The notes below the pieces were generated by a model. That model worked only from the letters and a program-made list of their open reading frames with translations, did not search any database and was not told the origin of the DNA. DNA of 64,000 bases from JAIVJZ01 sp035296385 (GTDB taxonomy: Bacteria; Acidobacteriota; Blastocatellia; Pyrinomonadales; Pyrinomonadaceae), in assembly GCA_035296385.1 (NCBI GenBank), contig DATHBB010000171.1:1-64000 (forward strand), read 5' to 3'. The position numbers and the translations under genes are program-made. The first letter of the stretch is position 1. Each line of letters starts with the position of its first letter. Positions 20,481 through 29,856 of this stretch are shown here, piece after piece.

Positions 20481-21590
20481 TTATCGTTTCACGATCCAGC
20501 CGCCGCCGAGCACTTCGTCGCCGCGATAGAAGACGGTCGCCTGTCCGGGCGCGATGGCGCGTTGCGGTTCGTCGAAGATGACGCGCGCGCGTCTGTCCGC
20601 GAGCGGCTCGACCGTCGCGGGGGCGGGCGCGTGGCGATAACGCACGCGCACCTCCGCGCGCACGGGCGCGTTCGGCTCGTCGAAGCTGATCCAGTTGACG
20701 CCCGCGGCCGTGAACTCGGAGGCGAGCAACTCGTCGCTCTCGCCGACGACCACGCGGTTATGCTCCGCGTCAACTTTGACTACGTAGAGCGGCAGCGGGC
20801 GCGACAGCCCCAAGCCGCGACGCTGGCCGACCGTGTAGTGATGCACGCCCTGATGCTCGCCGAGCACGCGCCCCGACGCGTCAACGATCTCGCCCGCGCC
20901 GGGCAGACGGCGCGTCTCGCCCTCGGATTCCAGATAACGATCTATGAAGCCCGCGTAGTCGCCGTCGGGCACGAAACAGATTTCCTGCGACTCGGCCTTT
21001 TCCGACACGGCGAGGTTGAAACGCCGCGCCGCCGCGCGCGCCTCCTCCTTACGCATCTCGCCGAGCGGAAACATCGCGTGCGCCAGTTGCGCCTGCGTCA
21101 ACTCCCACAGGAAATAGGATTGATCCTTGTTCGCGTCGCGCCCGCGCAAAAGTCTGTGCCGCGCGGTCGCTTCGTCCACCGAGACGCGCGCGTAATGTCC
21201 CGTCGCCACGCGCTCGCAGCCGAGGCTTTGCGCCATCCGGTCGAGCGAGGCGAACTTCAGACGGCTGTTGCAGGCCACGCAGGGAATCGGCGTCTCGCCT
21301 TCCAGATAACTCGTGACGAACGGCTGCACCACGTCGCGCTCGAAATCCTGTTCGAGATTCAGGACGTAGAAGGGAAAGCCGAGTTCTCCGGCCACGCGTC
21401 GCGCGTCGTACACGTCGTCGAGCGAGCAGCAGCGCGAGGGCAGAGGGTCGCCGTGTTCGTCCACGTTGATGTTGCGGTTCTGATTCCACAACTGCATCGT
21501 GAAGCCGACGAGTTCGTGCCCTGCCGCCTGTAAAATCGCCGCCGCCGCCGAAGAATCAACGCCGCCGCTCATCGCCACCGCAATCTTCAT
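20481..21590 (-). CDS. mnmA: tRNA-specific 2-thiouridylase MnmA
   Basis: Thiolates U34 of Lys, Glu and Gln tRNAs using ATP and a sulfur relay. 369 residues. PP-loop SGGVDSS at 8-14; nucleophile Cys in PCVACN (C107) and the partner Cys in SQEICFVPDGD (C205), both present; THxx-type tRNA-binding and C-terminal beta-barrel follow (GVHHYTVGQRRGLG). The ribosome site GAGG (minus strand) abuts inverted repeat LIR-4, which begins 8 nt upstream of the start. Confidence 0.97.
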   Translation of the reverse strand: MKIAVAMSGGVDSSAAAAILQAAGHELVGFTMQLWNQNRNINVDEHGDPLPSRCCSLDDVYDARRVAGELGFPFYVLNLEQDFERDVVQPFVTSYLEGETPIPCVACNSRLKFASLDRMAQSLGCERVATGHYARVSVDEATARHRLLRGRDANKDQSYFLWELTQAQLAHAMFPLGEMRKEEARAAARRFNLAVSEKAESQEICFVPDGDYAGFIDRYLESEGETRRLPGAGEIVDASGRVLGEHQGVHHYTVGQRRGLGLSRPLPLYVVKVDAEHNRVVVGESDELLASEFTAAGVNWISFDEPNAPVRAEVRVRYRHAPAPATVEPLADRRARVIFDEPQRAIAPGQATVFYRGDEVLGGGWIVKR

Positions 21591-21598
21591 AAAACCTC

Positions 21599-21674
21599 GT
21601 GAATGGTGAATGGTAAATGGTGAATGGGGAAAACCGTTGTTTCATCGTTTACCATTCTCTATTTACCATTTACC
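21599..21674. repeat. LIR-4: inverted repeat of GTGAATG/GTAAATG heptads
   Basis: Left arm 21599-21627 (GTGAATG, GTGAATG, GTAAATG, GTGAATG) and right arm 21648-21674 (rich in TTTACCA) are imperfect complements. It sits between divergent mnmA and the NorQ-like gene. Confidence 0.8.
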
Positions 21675-21788
21675 GCTTTTGCTTCCCCTTTGCAGCGGGT
21701 GTTAAGATTCCCACACAGACAACAAATGTGCCTGACAGATAACAGTTAAGGATAACCGAAACGGCGGGAAAGTTCAGCCGTGCGAGAG

Positions 21789-21852
21789 AGTCCCAAATCT
21801 CAAGTACCGGGTCAATCGGGCTTTCGGACTTGAGACTTGGGACATTGGGACT
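21789..21852. repeat. LIR-5: inverted repeat of TCCCAAG/TCTCAAG heptads
   Basis: Left arm AGTCCCAAATCTCAAGTACC (from 21789) and right arm (to 21852) pair if one 7-nt unit is looped out of the right arm. It ends 6 nt before the NorQ-like start and would occupy that gene's leader. Confidence 0.7.
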
Positions 21853-21858
21853 ATAAGC

Positions 21859-22662
21859 ATGGAAAGAGCCATCGCAGAATACACCGTCGCCGAAGAGCCT
21901 TATTACCTGCCCGTGGCGGGCGAGGTGGAGATGTTCGAGGCGGCGAACGCGGCGCGCCTGCCCGTGATGTTGAAGGGGCCGACGGGCTGCGGCAAGACGC
22001 GCTTCGTCGAGCACATGGCGTGGCGCTTGCAGCGCCCGCTCATCACGGTGGCGTGCCATGAAGATTTGTCCGCGACCGACCTCGTCGGCCGCTTCCTGCT
22101 CGAAGGCGAAGAGACCGTCTGGCACGACGGGCCGCTCACGTCGGCGGTCAAGAGCGGCGCGATCTGTTATCTGGACGAAGTGGTGGAGGCGCGCAAGGAC
22201 ACGGTCGTCATCATCCACCCGCTCACCGATCACCGCCGCCGCCTGCCCATCGAGAAGCGCGGCACGATACTCGATGCGCCCGACGATTTCATGCTCGTCG
22301 TCTCCTACAACCCCGGCTACCAGTCGGTCTTGAAAGACCTCAAGCAGTCAACGCGCCAACGCTTCGTCTCGCTCGAATTCGACTACCCGCCCGCCGAACT
22401 CGAAGCCGAGATCGTCGCCCGCGAAGGGGGCGTCGAAGAGACGACGGCGCGCGACCTCGTGCAGATCGGCCACAAGGTCAGAAACCTGCGCGGCCACGGC
22501 CTCGAAGAAGGCGTCTCCACGCGCCTCCTCATCTACGCCGCCCAACTCATCGCGCGCGGCATCCCCTCGATCACCGCCGCCGAAGTCGCCCTCGCCTCGC
22601 CCATCACCGACGACCGCGAACTACAGCGCAGCATCCGCGAGATCATCACGACCGTGATCTAA
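21859..22662 (+). CDS. NorQ/CbbQ-family MoxR-type AAA+ ATPase
   Basis: 267 residues. MoxR-type AAA+ ATPase of the CbbQ/NirQ/NorQ/GpvN group, whose members remodel or insert cofactors into a partner enzyme together with a VWA protein. Walker A GPTGCGKTR at 39-47, Walker B CYLDEVVEA near 99-107, sensor region SYNPGYQSVL near 150. The partner VWA gene lies two genes downstream. The target enzyme is not in the window: no nitric-oxide reductase or RuBisCO is nearby, so a NO or carbon-fixation role should not be assumed. The start is placed right after LIR-5. Confidence 0.88.
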   Translation: MERAIAEYTVAEEPYYLPVAGEVEMFEAANAARLPVMLKGPTGCGKTRFVEHMAWRLQRPLITVACHEDLSATDLVGRFLLEGEETVWHDGPLTSAVKSGAICYLDEVVEARKDTVVIIHPLTDHRRRLPIEKRGTILDAPDDFMLVVSYNPGYQSVLKDLKQSTRQRFVSLEFDYPPAELEAEIVAREGGVEETTARDLVQIGHKVRNLRGHGLEEGVSTRLLIYAAQLIARGIPSITAAEVALASPITDDRELQRSIREIITTVI

Positions 22663-22674
22663 CTTCCCACTACT

Positions 22675-23220
22675 ATGGACGAAGCCTTAGCCGAATACTT
22701 CCTCGAAGACGCGCTGGCGGTCTTTCGCAAGTATAAGAAACTCGCCGAGGGTGCGTTGGCGCAACTCGACGACGAGCAGTTCTTCGCGCAGATTGACGCG
22801 GAGGCGAACAGCGTCGCCGTGATCGTGAAGCACCTGGCGGGCAACATGCGCTCGCGTTGGACTGATTTTTTGACGACGGACGGCGAGAAGCCGGACAGGG
22901 ATCGCGACGCGGAGTTTCGCCTTGAAGCTAGCACGACGCGGGCGGAGGTGATGAGTTGGTGGGACGGGGCTTGGCAATGCGTGTTCGAGGCGGTCGAACC
23001 GCTCAACCCGTCAGACCTCTCGCGCACGGTGTCAATCAGGGGCGAGCCGCACACGGTCGTCAAGGCGATCAACCGGCAGTTGACGCACTACGCGTATCAC
23101 GTCGGGCAGATCGTGCTGCTGGCGAAGCATTTCAAATCCGGCGGCTGGGAATCTTTGAGCATCGCGCCGGGGGCTTCGGAAGCGTTCAATCAATCCATGC
23201 GCGGGAGCGAAACGTCTTGA
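22675..23220 (+). CDS. DinB-like (DUF1572) four-helix protein
   Basis: 181 residues. Matches the DUF1572/DinB-like fold: IVKHLAGNMRSRWTDFLTTDG near residues 42-62 (cited in part), a central acidic helix, and the C-terminal LTHYAYHVGQI with a His pair. The three His positions are those that hold a metal in DinB/YfiT proteins. Known members include thiol transferases acting on bacillithiol or mycothiol, but many are uncharacterised. It starts 12 bp after the ATPase gene and 37 bp before the VWA gene, so it is in the same operon. Whether it belongs functionally to the ATPase/VWA pair is unknown. Confidence 0.8.
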   Translation: MDEALAEYFLEDALAVFRKYKKLAEGALAQLDDEQFFAQIDAEANSVAVIVKHLAGNMRSRWTDFLTTDGEKPDRDRDAEFRLEASTTRAEVMSWWDGAWQCVFEAVEPLNPSDLSRTVSIRGEPHTVVKAINRQLTHYAYHVGQIVLLAKHFKSGGWESLSIAPGASEAFNQSMRGSETS

Positions 23221-23257
23221 GGCTAAGGTTAGTCCATGTGCGGTTAGTTATGAAGCG

Positions 23258-26200
23258 ATGAGCGAGCGGGAAGAGAAAGAGATGCGCGACGCGGAGGCGA
23301 GCGAAACGGAGGCGGTTGAATCGCTGCCGGTGGCCGAAGCCCTGCGCGAACAACTCGGCGAGGTGCGGAGCGCGAGCGAGCAGCGAACCATCGCGGGACT
23401 CGTGCGCGAGATCGGCAAACTTCCCGCCGACCGCACGCGCGCCGTGCTTGAAGTGAGCGCGCAACTGGCGGCTCTGAGTTTGCGCGTGAGTCTGGAGTTT
23501 TTGCGCGCGGCGACGGGTGCGGCGCAGGTGTTGGAAGCGGCGGGGTTGCGCGAGTGGGGCGACATGGGGTGTCGGCTGGCGTCGGCCGACGTTGAGACGG
23601 GCGCGAACTTCTTTAAGGCGGGCGTGGCGGAACTGCTCGAAGTGCCCTCGGAAGCGCGCCCGCTGCTGTTTCAGGTTTGCGCGCGCCAGTCGCCGCTCTC
23701 GACCTCTATCGCCACCGAGACTTTCAAACGCGCGCCGGAACTGGCGCGCGCCGCCGGAGACGGCGAATCGCTCGCCTCGACTTACGAAGTCGCGCTTGAG
23801 ATCGCGCGCCGCTCCGCGCGCCACAGTGCGGACTTTCTCGCCGCCTCGCCCGCCGCCTTCGCGCATCTGGAAAAGTATGGCGCGGCGGAAGATGCGGGGC
23901 AAAATGAAGTGGCGCGCGCCGCGCTGCACCTCGCCGCGATGTTCGCGCGGCGCGCGGGCGGCGTGGCCGCCGATGCGTGGGCGGGACTTCCCGCCGCCAC
24001 CGACGGTCTCGGCGCGGAACAGGCACGCACTCTCTTTCATCACACAGAGCAGTTTCTCGAACGCGGCGGCGCGGCGGCGCTGCACTTTCTCGTTGCGGGC
24101 GGCGAGGTGCTCAGGCTCGCGCCGCAGGTCTTCACGGATTGGACGGCACTGCTCGGCACGGTCGCGGCGCAGGGCAACGCCCCGCTCATCTCGCTCGCGC
24201 GCCACAGCCCGCTTTTCTTCCACGCGCTCCCCTCACACGGGGCGCGCGCCAATTACAGAGCCGAACTGGCGCGGCGCGTCATCGCCGCGACGCGCGCCGT
24301 GGTCGAGGTGGATGCGGAGGCGGCGATCTCCTGTTTTCGTTCCGCGCCGGCGGCGTTGCGTGCGGCTTCCATCGAACAGTTTGAGCAGTGGGCGCGTGAC
24401 GGCCTCGCGCTGAAACGCAACGACGCGCGCTCGCGCCGCAGTTACTACGGACTCGAAACGAGGCAGAGCAATGCCGCGCTCGCCGAGGGCGGCATGGGAC
24501 TCTCGCTCGATGCGGTTGCGCCGACGCTTCGCCTCTACGTCGAGGGCTTAACGGGACGCGCCGTGGATGTCGCCTCGCTTGCGGCCGTGCCCGACGAGTC
24601 GCGCATCGGAGACGGCCGCACGATCCACCTGCCCGCGTCGGTCGCGGAGTTTGCCGACGACGAGCGCAACTTCCGTCTCTACAAAGTGCTCGCCGCGCAC
24701 GCCGCCGGGCAGATCGAATTCGGCACGCACGCACGCGCCGGTAATGTTGGGGAAGGGAGCGCACCTCTGCGCGCCGCCTTCGCCTCAATCGCCGAACTCT
24801 ACGCCGAAGAGAACGCCGATGCGCTCGACGCCTTCGCGCTCGACGGCTACATCAACGATCCTGCAAAGAGCGAACCCGCCCTCGCGCCCGCCGAGGAGGC
24901 GCGGCGCGCGCGCGCGAAACGGCGGCGAATGCCGAAGGAGGCCGACTATCGCGCCGTGCTCCTCCTCTTCCCGCTCCCCGTGCTTGCCGCGCGCATTTTC
25001 GGCACGCTGGAGAACGGCCGCATTGACAGGCGACTGCGCCACGCCTATCGCGGCCTCGCGCGCGATCTCGATCTCGTCCGCTCGCACCTGCGCGCGAGTC
25101 GCCCGCGCATCGCCGCCGTGCCCCTCACGCTCGTGCCCTTCGAGTTGCTCTTCCAGATCACTCTGTGCGGCGGCGCGCTCGACGACGCGCGTTCCTTCTA
25201 CGGCCAGATCGTCGCGGAACTCGAATCAATCGTCGCCGATTACCTCGGCGGCGCGTCAGCCTCGGTCGCGGACACCTTGATGGCGACGAGCCGCGTCTAC
25301 ACGCTCTTTCAATCCGTCACGCCGCAGGAGACCGAACAGCAGGAGCAGCAGTCGGACGCGAACGACGACGGCGGCAGCGGCGCGGAGTCGCAACTCGACG
25401 ACTCGAACCGGCGCGATCCGAATAACCCGGACGCGCAGCCGCAAAAAGACCCGCCGCCGAACGACGCGCGCGAACTCTTCAACGCGTGGGCGAAGTCGAA
25501 CTCTTCCGTCGAGGACGCGGCCGAGCAGCTTTTCGGCGCGGAGCGTTGGACGCAGTCGCAGTCGCCGGAGCAGGAATTGGAGGCGGGCGAAGTGGCCTAC
25601 AGTTACGACGAGTGGGATCGCGAACTCGCGGACACGCGTGTCAACTGGTGTCGCGTCGTCGAGAAGCGCGTCAGGAACGGCGACCGCTCGTTCGTCGAAC
25701 TGACCCGCTCGCGTTATCGCGGCGTCATCTCTTCGATCAAACACCAGTTTCAGTTGATGCGGCCGGAAAGTTTGCTGCGCGTCCGCAACGAACTCGACGG
25801 CGACGACTACGATCTGGACGCCGTCATCAACTACGTCGCAGACCGCCGCGCCGACGGCCGACAGTCCGAGCGGCTCTACACGAAACGCCTGCGCCGCGAG
25901 CGCGACGTGGCCGTGTCGTTCCTGCTCGACCAGTCTTCTTCCACGGCGCGCACTATCGGCCGCCACCCCTTGCAACCTTACACGCACCCCGGCCGCCGCA
26001 TCATCGAGATCGAAAAGGAAGGACTCGTCCTGATGAGCGAGGCGCTCGAAGCCGTGGGCGACGCCTACGCCATCTACGGCTTCACGTCCGAGGGGCGGCG
26101 CAACGTGAAGTTTTACGTCGTCAAAGATTTCGACGAGCGCCACTCCGAAGAGATCGAGCGGCGCATCGGCGGCATTAACTATCAACACAACACGCGGCTC

Positions 26201-26509
26201 GGCGCAGCCGTCCGCCACGCCGCCGCGCGCCTGCGCACGCAGGAAGCGCGCACGCGCCTGCTTGTAGTACTCTCCGACGGGCGGCCTTACGATCACGACT
26301 ACGGCGACGCGCGGTACGCGCGCGAAGACACGCGTGAGGCGCTCCGGCAGGCGCGCCTCTCGGGCATCACCCCTTTTTGCATCACCATCGACCGCGACTC
26401 CGAAGCGGAACTCAAAGACCTCTACGGCGAAGTCGGCTACACGATCATAGACGACGTGCTAAGTCTTCCCGAACGCATGCCCGCAATCTACCGTAGGCTG
26501 ACGACGTGA
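23258..26509 (+). CDS. NorD/CbbO-like VWA-domain protein, long form
   Basis: 1083 residues. The C-terminal ~200 residues form a von Willebrand A domain with a complete MIDAS start, FLLDQSSST (D891), and a later SDGRPYDHDYGD (cited in part), the NorD/CbbO hallmark. An acidic low-complexity linker (about 690-750) precedes it. The N-terminal ~650 residues are helical, Ala/Arg-rich HEAT-like sequence, much longer than in typical NorD (about 600-650 residues total). NorD/CbbO works with the NorQ/CbbQ ATPase as an activase. The client enzyme is unknown here. A perfect terminator ends the operon. Confidence 0.85.
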   Translation: MSEREEKEMRDAEASETEAVESLPVAEALREQLGEVRSASEQRTIAGLVREIGKLPADRTRAVLEVSAQLAALSLRVSLEFLRAATGAAQVLEAAGLREWGDMGCRLASADVETGANFFKAGVAELLEVPSEARPLLFQVCARQSPLSTSIATETFKRAPELARAAGDGESLASTYEVALEIARRSARHSADFLAASPAAFAHLEKYGAAEDAGQNEVARAALHLAAMFARRAGGVAADAWAGLPAATDGLGAEQARTLFHHTEQFLERGGAAALHFLVAGGEVLRLAPQVFTDWTALLGTVAAQGNAPLISLARHSPLFFHALPSHGARANYRAELARRVIAATRAVVEVDAEAAISCFRSAPAALRAASIEQFEQWARDGLALKRNDARSRRSYYGLETRQSNAALAEGGMGLSLDAVAPTLRLYVEGLTGRAVDVASLAAVPDESRIGDGRTIHLPASVAEFADDERNFRLYKVLAAHAAGQIEFGTHARAGNVGEGSAPLRAAFASIAELYAEENADALDAFALDGYINDPAKSEPALAPAEEARRARAKRRRMPKEADYRAVLLLFPLPVLAARIFGTLENGRIDRRLRHAYRGLARDLDLVRSHLRASRPRIAAVPLTLVPFELLFQITLCGGALDDARSFYGQIVAELESIVADYLGGASASVADTLMATSRVYTLFQSVTPQETEQQEQQSDANDDGGSGAESQLDDSNRRDPNNPDAQPQKDPPPNDARELFNAWAKSNSSVEDAAEQLFGAERWTQSQSPEQELEAGEVAYSYDEWDRELADTRVNWCRVVEKRVRNGDRSFVELTRSRYRGVISSIKHQFQLMRPESLLRVRNELDGDDYDLDAVINYVADRRADGRQSERLYTKRLRRERDVAVSFLLDQSSSTARTIGRHPLQPYTHPGRRIIEIEKEGLVLMSEALEAVGDAYAIYGFTSEGRRNVKFYVVKDFDERHSEEIERRIGGINYQHNTRLGAAVRHAAARLRTQEARTRLLVVLSDGRPYDHDYGDARYAREDTREALRQARLSGITPFCITIDRDSEAELKDLYGEVGYTIIDDVLSLPERMPAIYRRLTT

Positions 26510-26563
26510 GTGGAAATTGAAGGGGGCGGCGCGGGCAGGAAAACCGGCGGGCGCGAGAAAATT

Positions 26564-26611
26564 AAAAGGGTGAGTCTCGGAAACTTGCAGGTAAACGAGA
26601 CTCACCCTTTT
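26564..26611 (+). terminator. Rho-independent terminator after NorD-like gene
   Basis: A perfect 16-bp stem, 26564-26579 with 26596-26611, ends in TTTT. The loop is 16 nt. Confidence 0.85.
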
Positions 26612-26948
26612 GCCTCTAGCTCTTCATGTTTGGAGCACACGCCGAAACGCATCGCCTCACAGGAGACTCAAAATCGGCTCCGCGCTCGCGTGTCGGGCGG
26701 GATTTTACGCCCGCCTGCGCGGCGCGTCTGCGCGCTGACGTACAGAATAAAAGTTCCGTTCGTTATATTTTCGCCAAACAGAATTCGTAAAAACGGTCAA
26801 ACGATTGCGCGCAAGAATGCAGGGTGCTCGTCATTCTTGTAATTGTAACTTTGAACCGCACGCGCTCATCCGGCTGGCCGAAAGCCGGACGAACCGCAGG
26901 CGTGTGCGGTGAAATTCAACCAGGCGGCTTCACACAGGAGGAACTTCA
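26612..26948. other. Gene-free spacer upstream of the Asn-rich lipoprotein
   Basis: 337 bp between the NorD terminator and the lipoprotein gene. No coding frame with a ribosome site and no known RNA was found. The part near 26760-26850 is relatively A+T-rich and may hold the lipoprotein promoter. Confidence 0.5.
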
Positions 26949-27329
26949 ATGCGACGAATTTTGGCTCTTTTGAGCCTTGCGGCTCTGGCGACCTTCGGGG
27001 CGGCTTGCGCCGCCACCGACAACGCGAACGTGGGTAATGCCAACAACACGAACGCCGGAAACCTGAACGCCACCAGCGGCACGACCAACGGAAACACGGG
27101 CGGCACGACCGGCGCAACGACCGGAACCGGCGCGACCGGCACGACCGCCGCGCCCGACAATCTGAACACCGGCAACGCGAACTCCGGCAACACTAATAAC
27201 GCGAACTCCGGTAATACGAATCGGGGTAACGCGAACAACACCAACGCGGGCAACGGTAACGCCAACAGCGGCACGATGCGCGGCGGCAACACGAACACGG
27301 GCACGGGCGCAAACCGCAACACCCCGTAG
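26949..27329 (+). CDS. Asn/Thr/Gly-rich low-complexity lipoprotein
   Basis: 126 residues. A lipoprotein signal (MRRILALLSLAALATFGAAC) has the lipid-modified Cys at residue 20. The mature part is nearly all Asn, Thr, Gly, Ala and Ser in irregular repeats such as NANNTNAGN, TGATTGTG and NTNNANSGN, with no Cys, Trp or Phe. No catalytic motif is present. An excellent ribosome site (AGGAGGAA) precedes the start. Likely an unstructured, surface-displayed or periplasmic polymer-like lipoprotein; the function is unknown. Similar short Asn-rich lipoproteins occur in acidobacteria. Confidence 0.75.
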   Translation: MRRILALLSLAALATFGAACAATDNANVGNANNTNAGNLNATSGTTNGNTGGTTGATTGTGATGTTAAPDNLNTGNANSGNTNNANSGNTNRGNANNTNAGNGNANSGTMRGGNTNTGTGANRNTP

Positions 27330-27359
27330 TTTCGCCCGAACGACTCCGCGAGTCTAAAT

Positions 27360-27440
27360 AACGATGAAGTGGGAACGCGGAACGATGAACTGAAAGCAAG
27401 TGTCTTTCAGTTCATCGTTCCGCGTTCCTACTTCATCGTT
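27360..27440. repeat. LIR-6: inverted repeat of GATGAAG.GGAACGC words with shared core
   Basis: Arms 27360-27396 and 27404-27440 match over 37 nt with one mismatch. The apex is AAAGCAA-N1-TGTCTTT. It lies between convergent genes. Confidence 0.92.
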
Positions 27441-27496
27441 TTGCTTTGCGTCTCTGCGGTGCAAGGTTTCGCTTAAACCCAAACGCACGCGGGCGC

Positions 27497-29833
27497 TTAT
27501 GCTTTACCGAAGAAGCGAAAGGTGAGTCCCGCCGTCACGCCGCGCGGGTAGCCGGGCGTTCCGTGAATGCGTGGGACGGCGGCGTCGTTCGGTCTGAGCC
27601 GCGACTCGAAATAGTTCTGCGTCTCGAAGTAGCGTTTGTCGGTCAAATTGTCTATCGAGAAATTGAAGTCAACCCAGCGCCGTAGGCGTTTCGTCAAACT
27701 GAAATCGATCACGTCGAGGCCGGAGGCGCGCAAGGCCGCGTCGTCCGGGTCGAGCCGGTAGTTGCCCGTGTGACGGTAGCCGAGCGAGGCGCTCAGGCCG
27801 CGATAGCCGGAGAGGATGAGCGCGGCGTTCGCGACCGTGTGCGGCGCGCCGTCAACATATGAGCGCGGGCGCGTGCCGCGAAAGAAGGCGTTGCTAACCT
27901 GAGTCAATCCGCCGTTGAAAGACAGGTGCTTCGTCAGCCGCGCCGAAGTCTTGAACTCGAAGCCGTAAGAACGGCTCGCGCCGGTGAACTCGAAACTGCC
28001 GTCGTCCGGGACATAAATTTGTTCGTTCGAGCGGTCGATGAGAAAGATGTCCGTGACGAGCGAAAAGCGTCTGAAGTTGTGCGACGTGCCGAGCTGGTAG
28101 AAATTCGTCGTCGCAACTTTCGGCGCTGTCGGCTGGCCTACGACGCCGCGCGCGTCCTGGCTCGAAATGCCGCGCCCGTAGTTGAAATAGAAGACGGCGG
28201 GGAACTTGTCCGAAGGCGCGTAAGACGCGCTGAACTTCGGCTGGAAGCGCGCGGCGTGCTCCGTGCCCGAACCCTTGGGCGAGACTCTGTCGTCCACGTC
28301 GAAGCGAAAATAGTCGAAGCGCAGACCGGCCTCGACGTGCAGGTGACCGTGCAGAAAGTCCACGCCGTTTTGCGCGTAGCCGCTCGCGTTCGTGACGCGC
28401 ACGCGCGCATCGGTCAGGAGCCGCGTCGTGACGTTCGGGCTGATCTCCGCGCCGACCGTGATGGGGTTGCGCCCGACCGTCGGGTAGAGTCCCACGTTGA
28501 TCTGGTTGTCGTGGTAATTTGCGCCGAGTGTGACGAGCGCGGGGTTGTTGAAGAATTTGTAAGGGCGCAAATATTGGACGTTAGCGCCTTCCTGCAAGCG
28601 CGAGTCGTGCTGTTGAATCTCGTCGCCGTTCACTTCGTCCGCGAGGAAGAAGGTGAAGTTTGAATAAAGGTCGAAGAGTGAGCGAGAGACGAAAGCGTCG
28701 GCCTTGAAGGTCGCGCCCGAGGCCGACTCGTTGCGGAAATAGAGGCCGATTGTGCCGCTCTGGACGCGACCGCCGCTGTCCGGGTCGAGCGCGCCGAAGC
28801 GATCCAGACGCCCCGCCGCCACTTCGTCGAGCGGAATCTGGCCGGAGGAGAAAAAGTTGTTTCGCGCCGCGTTCAGTTTGACGCCTGCGGCGCGCTTGTC
28901 GCTCAAGCGGCGCGTGTAGTTCAACGTCAGGTTGTCGCGGCGGTAGCGCAGAGGGTTTTGGAAAGGGCCGTCGGTGCGCGACGCTTCGTAGGCGACGAAG
29001 GCGTCGGCGCGTTCGAGTCGCGGGCTGTAGGCGAGAAAGGTGCGGAAGGTGTCGAACGAGCCGCCTTGCAGCCGGAGGGTGAGCGTGTCGGGCAGAGACT
29101 CGCGCAGGCGTATGTGGACGACACCGAGACCGGAGAAGTCGCCGTACTGCGCGTTGAAAGGACCGTTCAGGATGTCAACGTCCTGCACGAGTTCGGGCGT
29201 CAGGCTCTTCAGGCCGCCGAGATAGCCTTGCCCGTGCCCCTGCGTCGCCTGATTCTGCTGCACGTCGTTGACGAGAACTTTGAGGCCGCCGCCCACGCCG
29301 CCGTGATCGAGGTTAAAACCGAAGCGGCGTATTTCGAGCGACTTGCCGCCGCCTTCGTGTTGTCCGGCGTTGATTCCGGCGCTCAAGGTCTGGAAGAGTT
29401 GATCGTCTCTGAGAAACAGTGTGTTGTTGAAGACGGCGTCGTTGCGCCGGTCGAGCACAGGGTCGAGCGCGGTCGCTTCGATGCGTACGCTTTCGTGAAC
29501 GGGCGGGATGACGTAAGCGACACGGACGGAGAGATTTTCGCTCGACTCGTCGGGGTTGATGGTTTTAGAGACGAGCGCGAGATTCTTTCCGAAGAACCTG
29601 AGCGACAGAGTTTCGGCGGGCACAACGGCGCGAAAGTTTCCTTCGGCGTCGCTCTCGATTCGCTGCTCGCCCGAAGCGTAGCGGACGAGTATGGAGACGC
29701 CCGCGACCCGTTCGTTCTGCTGCGTGATAATCGTGCCGGAGAGCGTGCGCGCCGTCGGCTGCGTCTGCTGCGCCGCAATTGCGGCGGGCAGAGAAAGTAT
29801 GACTAAAAGAATAAAGGGCGCAAGTTTTTGCAT
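27497..29833 (-). CDS. TonB-dependent outer-membrane receptor
   Basis: 778 residues. A signal peptide (about 1-21) is followed by a carboxypeptidase-regulatory-like beta-sandwich (LSGTIITQQNERVAGVSILV, about 30-110), a plug domain (about 115-250, with LRRFGFNLDHGG-like and DVDILNGPFNAQYGDFSGLG motifs, cited in part), and a 22-strand-type barrel ending in aromatic Phe (LTFRFFGKA). Such receptors import siderophores, oligosaccharides or vitamins using TonB energy. The substrate is not predictable here. It ends facing LIR-6 and starts 23 bp from the divergent YbdK-like gene, which may share its promoter region. Confidence 0.92.
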   Translation of the reverse strand: MQKLAPFILLVILSLPAAIAAQQTQPTARTLSGTIITQQNERVAGVSILVRYASGEQRIESDAEGNFRAVVPAETLSLRFFGKNLALVSKTINPDESSENLSVRVAYVIPPVHESVRIEATALDPVLDRRNDAVFNNTLFLRDDQLFQTLSAGINAGQHEGGGKSLEIRRFGFNLDHGGVGGGLKVLVNDVQQNQATQGHGQGYLGGLKSLTPELVQDVDILNGPFNAQYGDFSGLGVVHIRLRESLPDTLTLRLQGGSFDTFRTFLAYSPRLERADAFVAYEASRTDGPFQNPLRYRRDNLTLNYTRRLSDKRAAGVKLNAARNNFFSSGQIPLDEVAAGRLDRFGALDPDSGGRVQSGTIGLYFRNESASGATFKADAFVSRSLFDLYSNFTFFLADEVNGDEIQQHDSRLQEGANVQYLRPYKFFNNPALVTLGANYHDNQINVGLYPTVGRNPITVGAEISPNVTTRLLTDARVRVTNASGYAQNGVDFLHGHLHVEAGLRFDYFRFDVDDRVSPKGSGTEHAARFQPKFSASYAPSDKFPAVFYFNYGRGISSQDARGVVGQPTAPKVATTNFYQLGTSHNFRRFSLVTDIFLIDRSNEQIYVPDDGSFEFTGASRSYGFEFKTSARLTKHLSFNGGLTQVSNAFFRGTRPRSYVDGAPHTVANAALILSGYRGLSASLGYRHTGNYRLDPDDAALRASGLDVIDFSLTKRLRRWVDFNFSIDNLTDKRYFETQNYFESRLRPNDAAVPRIHGTPGYPRGVTAGLTFRFFGKA

Positions 29834-29856
29834 GGCGGCTATTGTACACTGAGGAC

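Noticed and set aside
21859..26509. Calling the ATPase/VWA pair nitric-oxide reductase activation genes
   Set aside because: No reductase genes are nearby; the family also serves RuBisCO and unknown clients.
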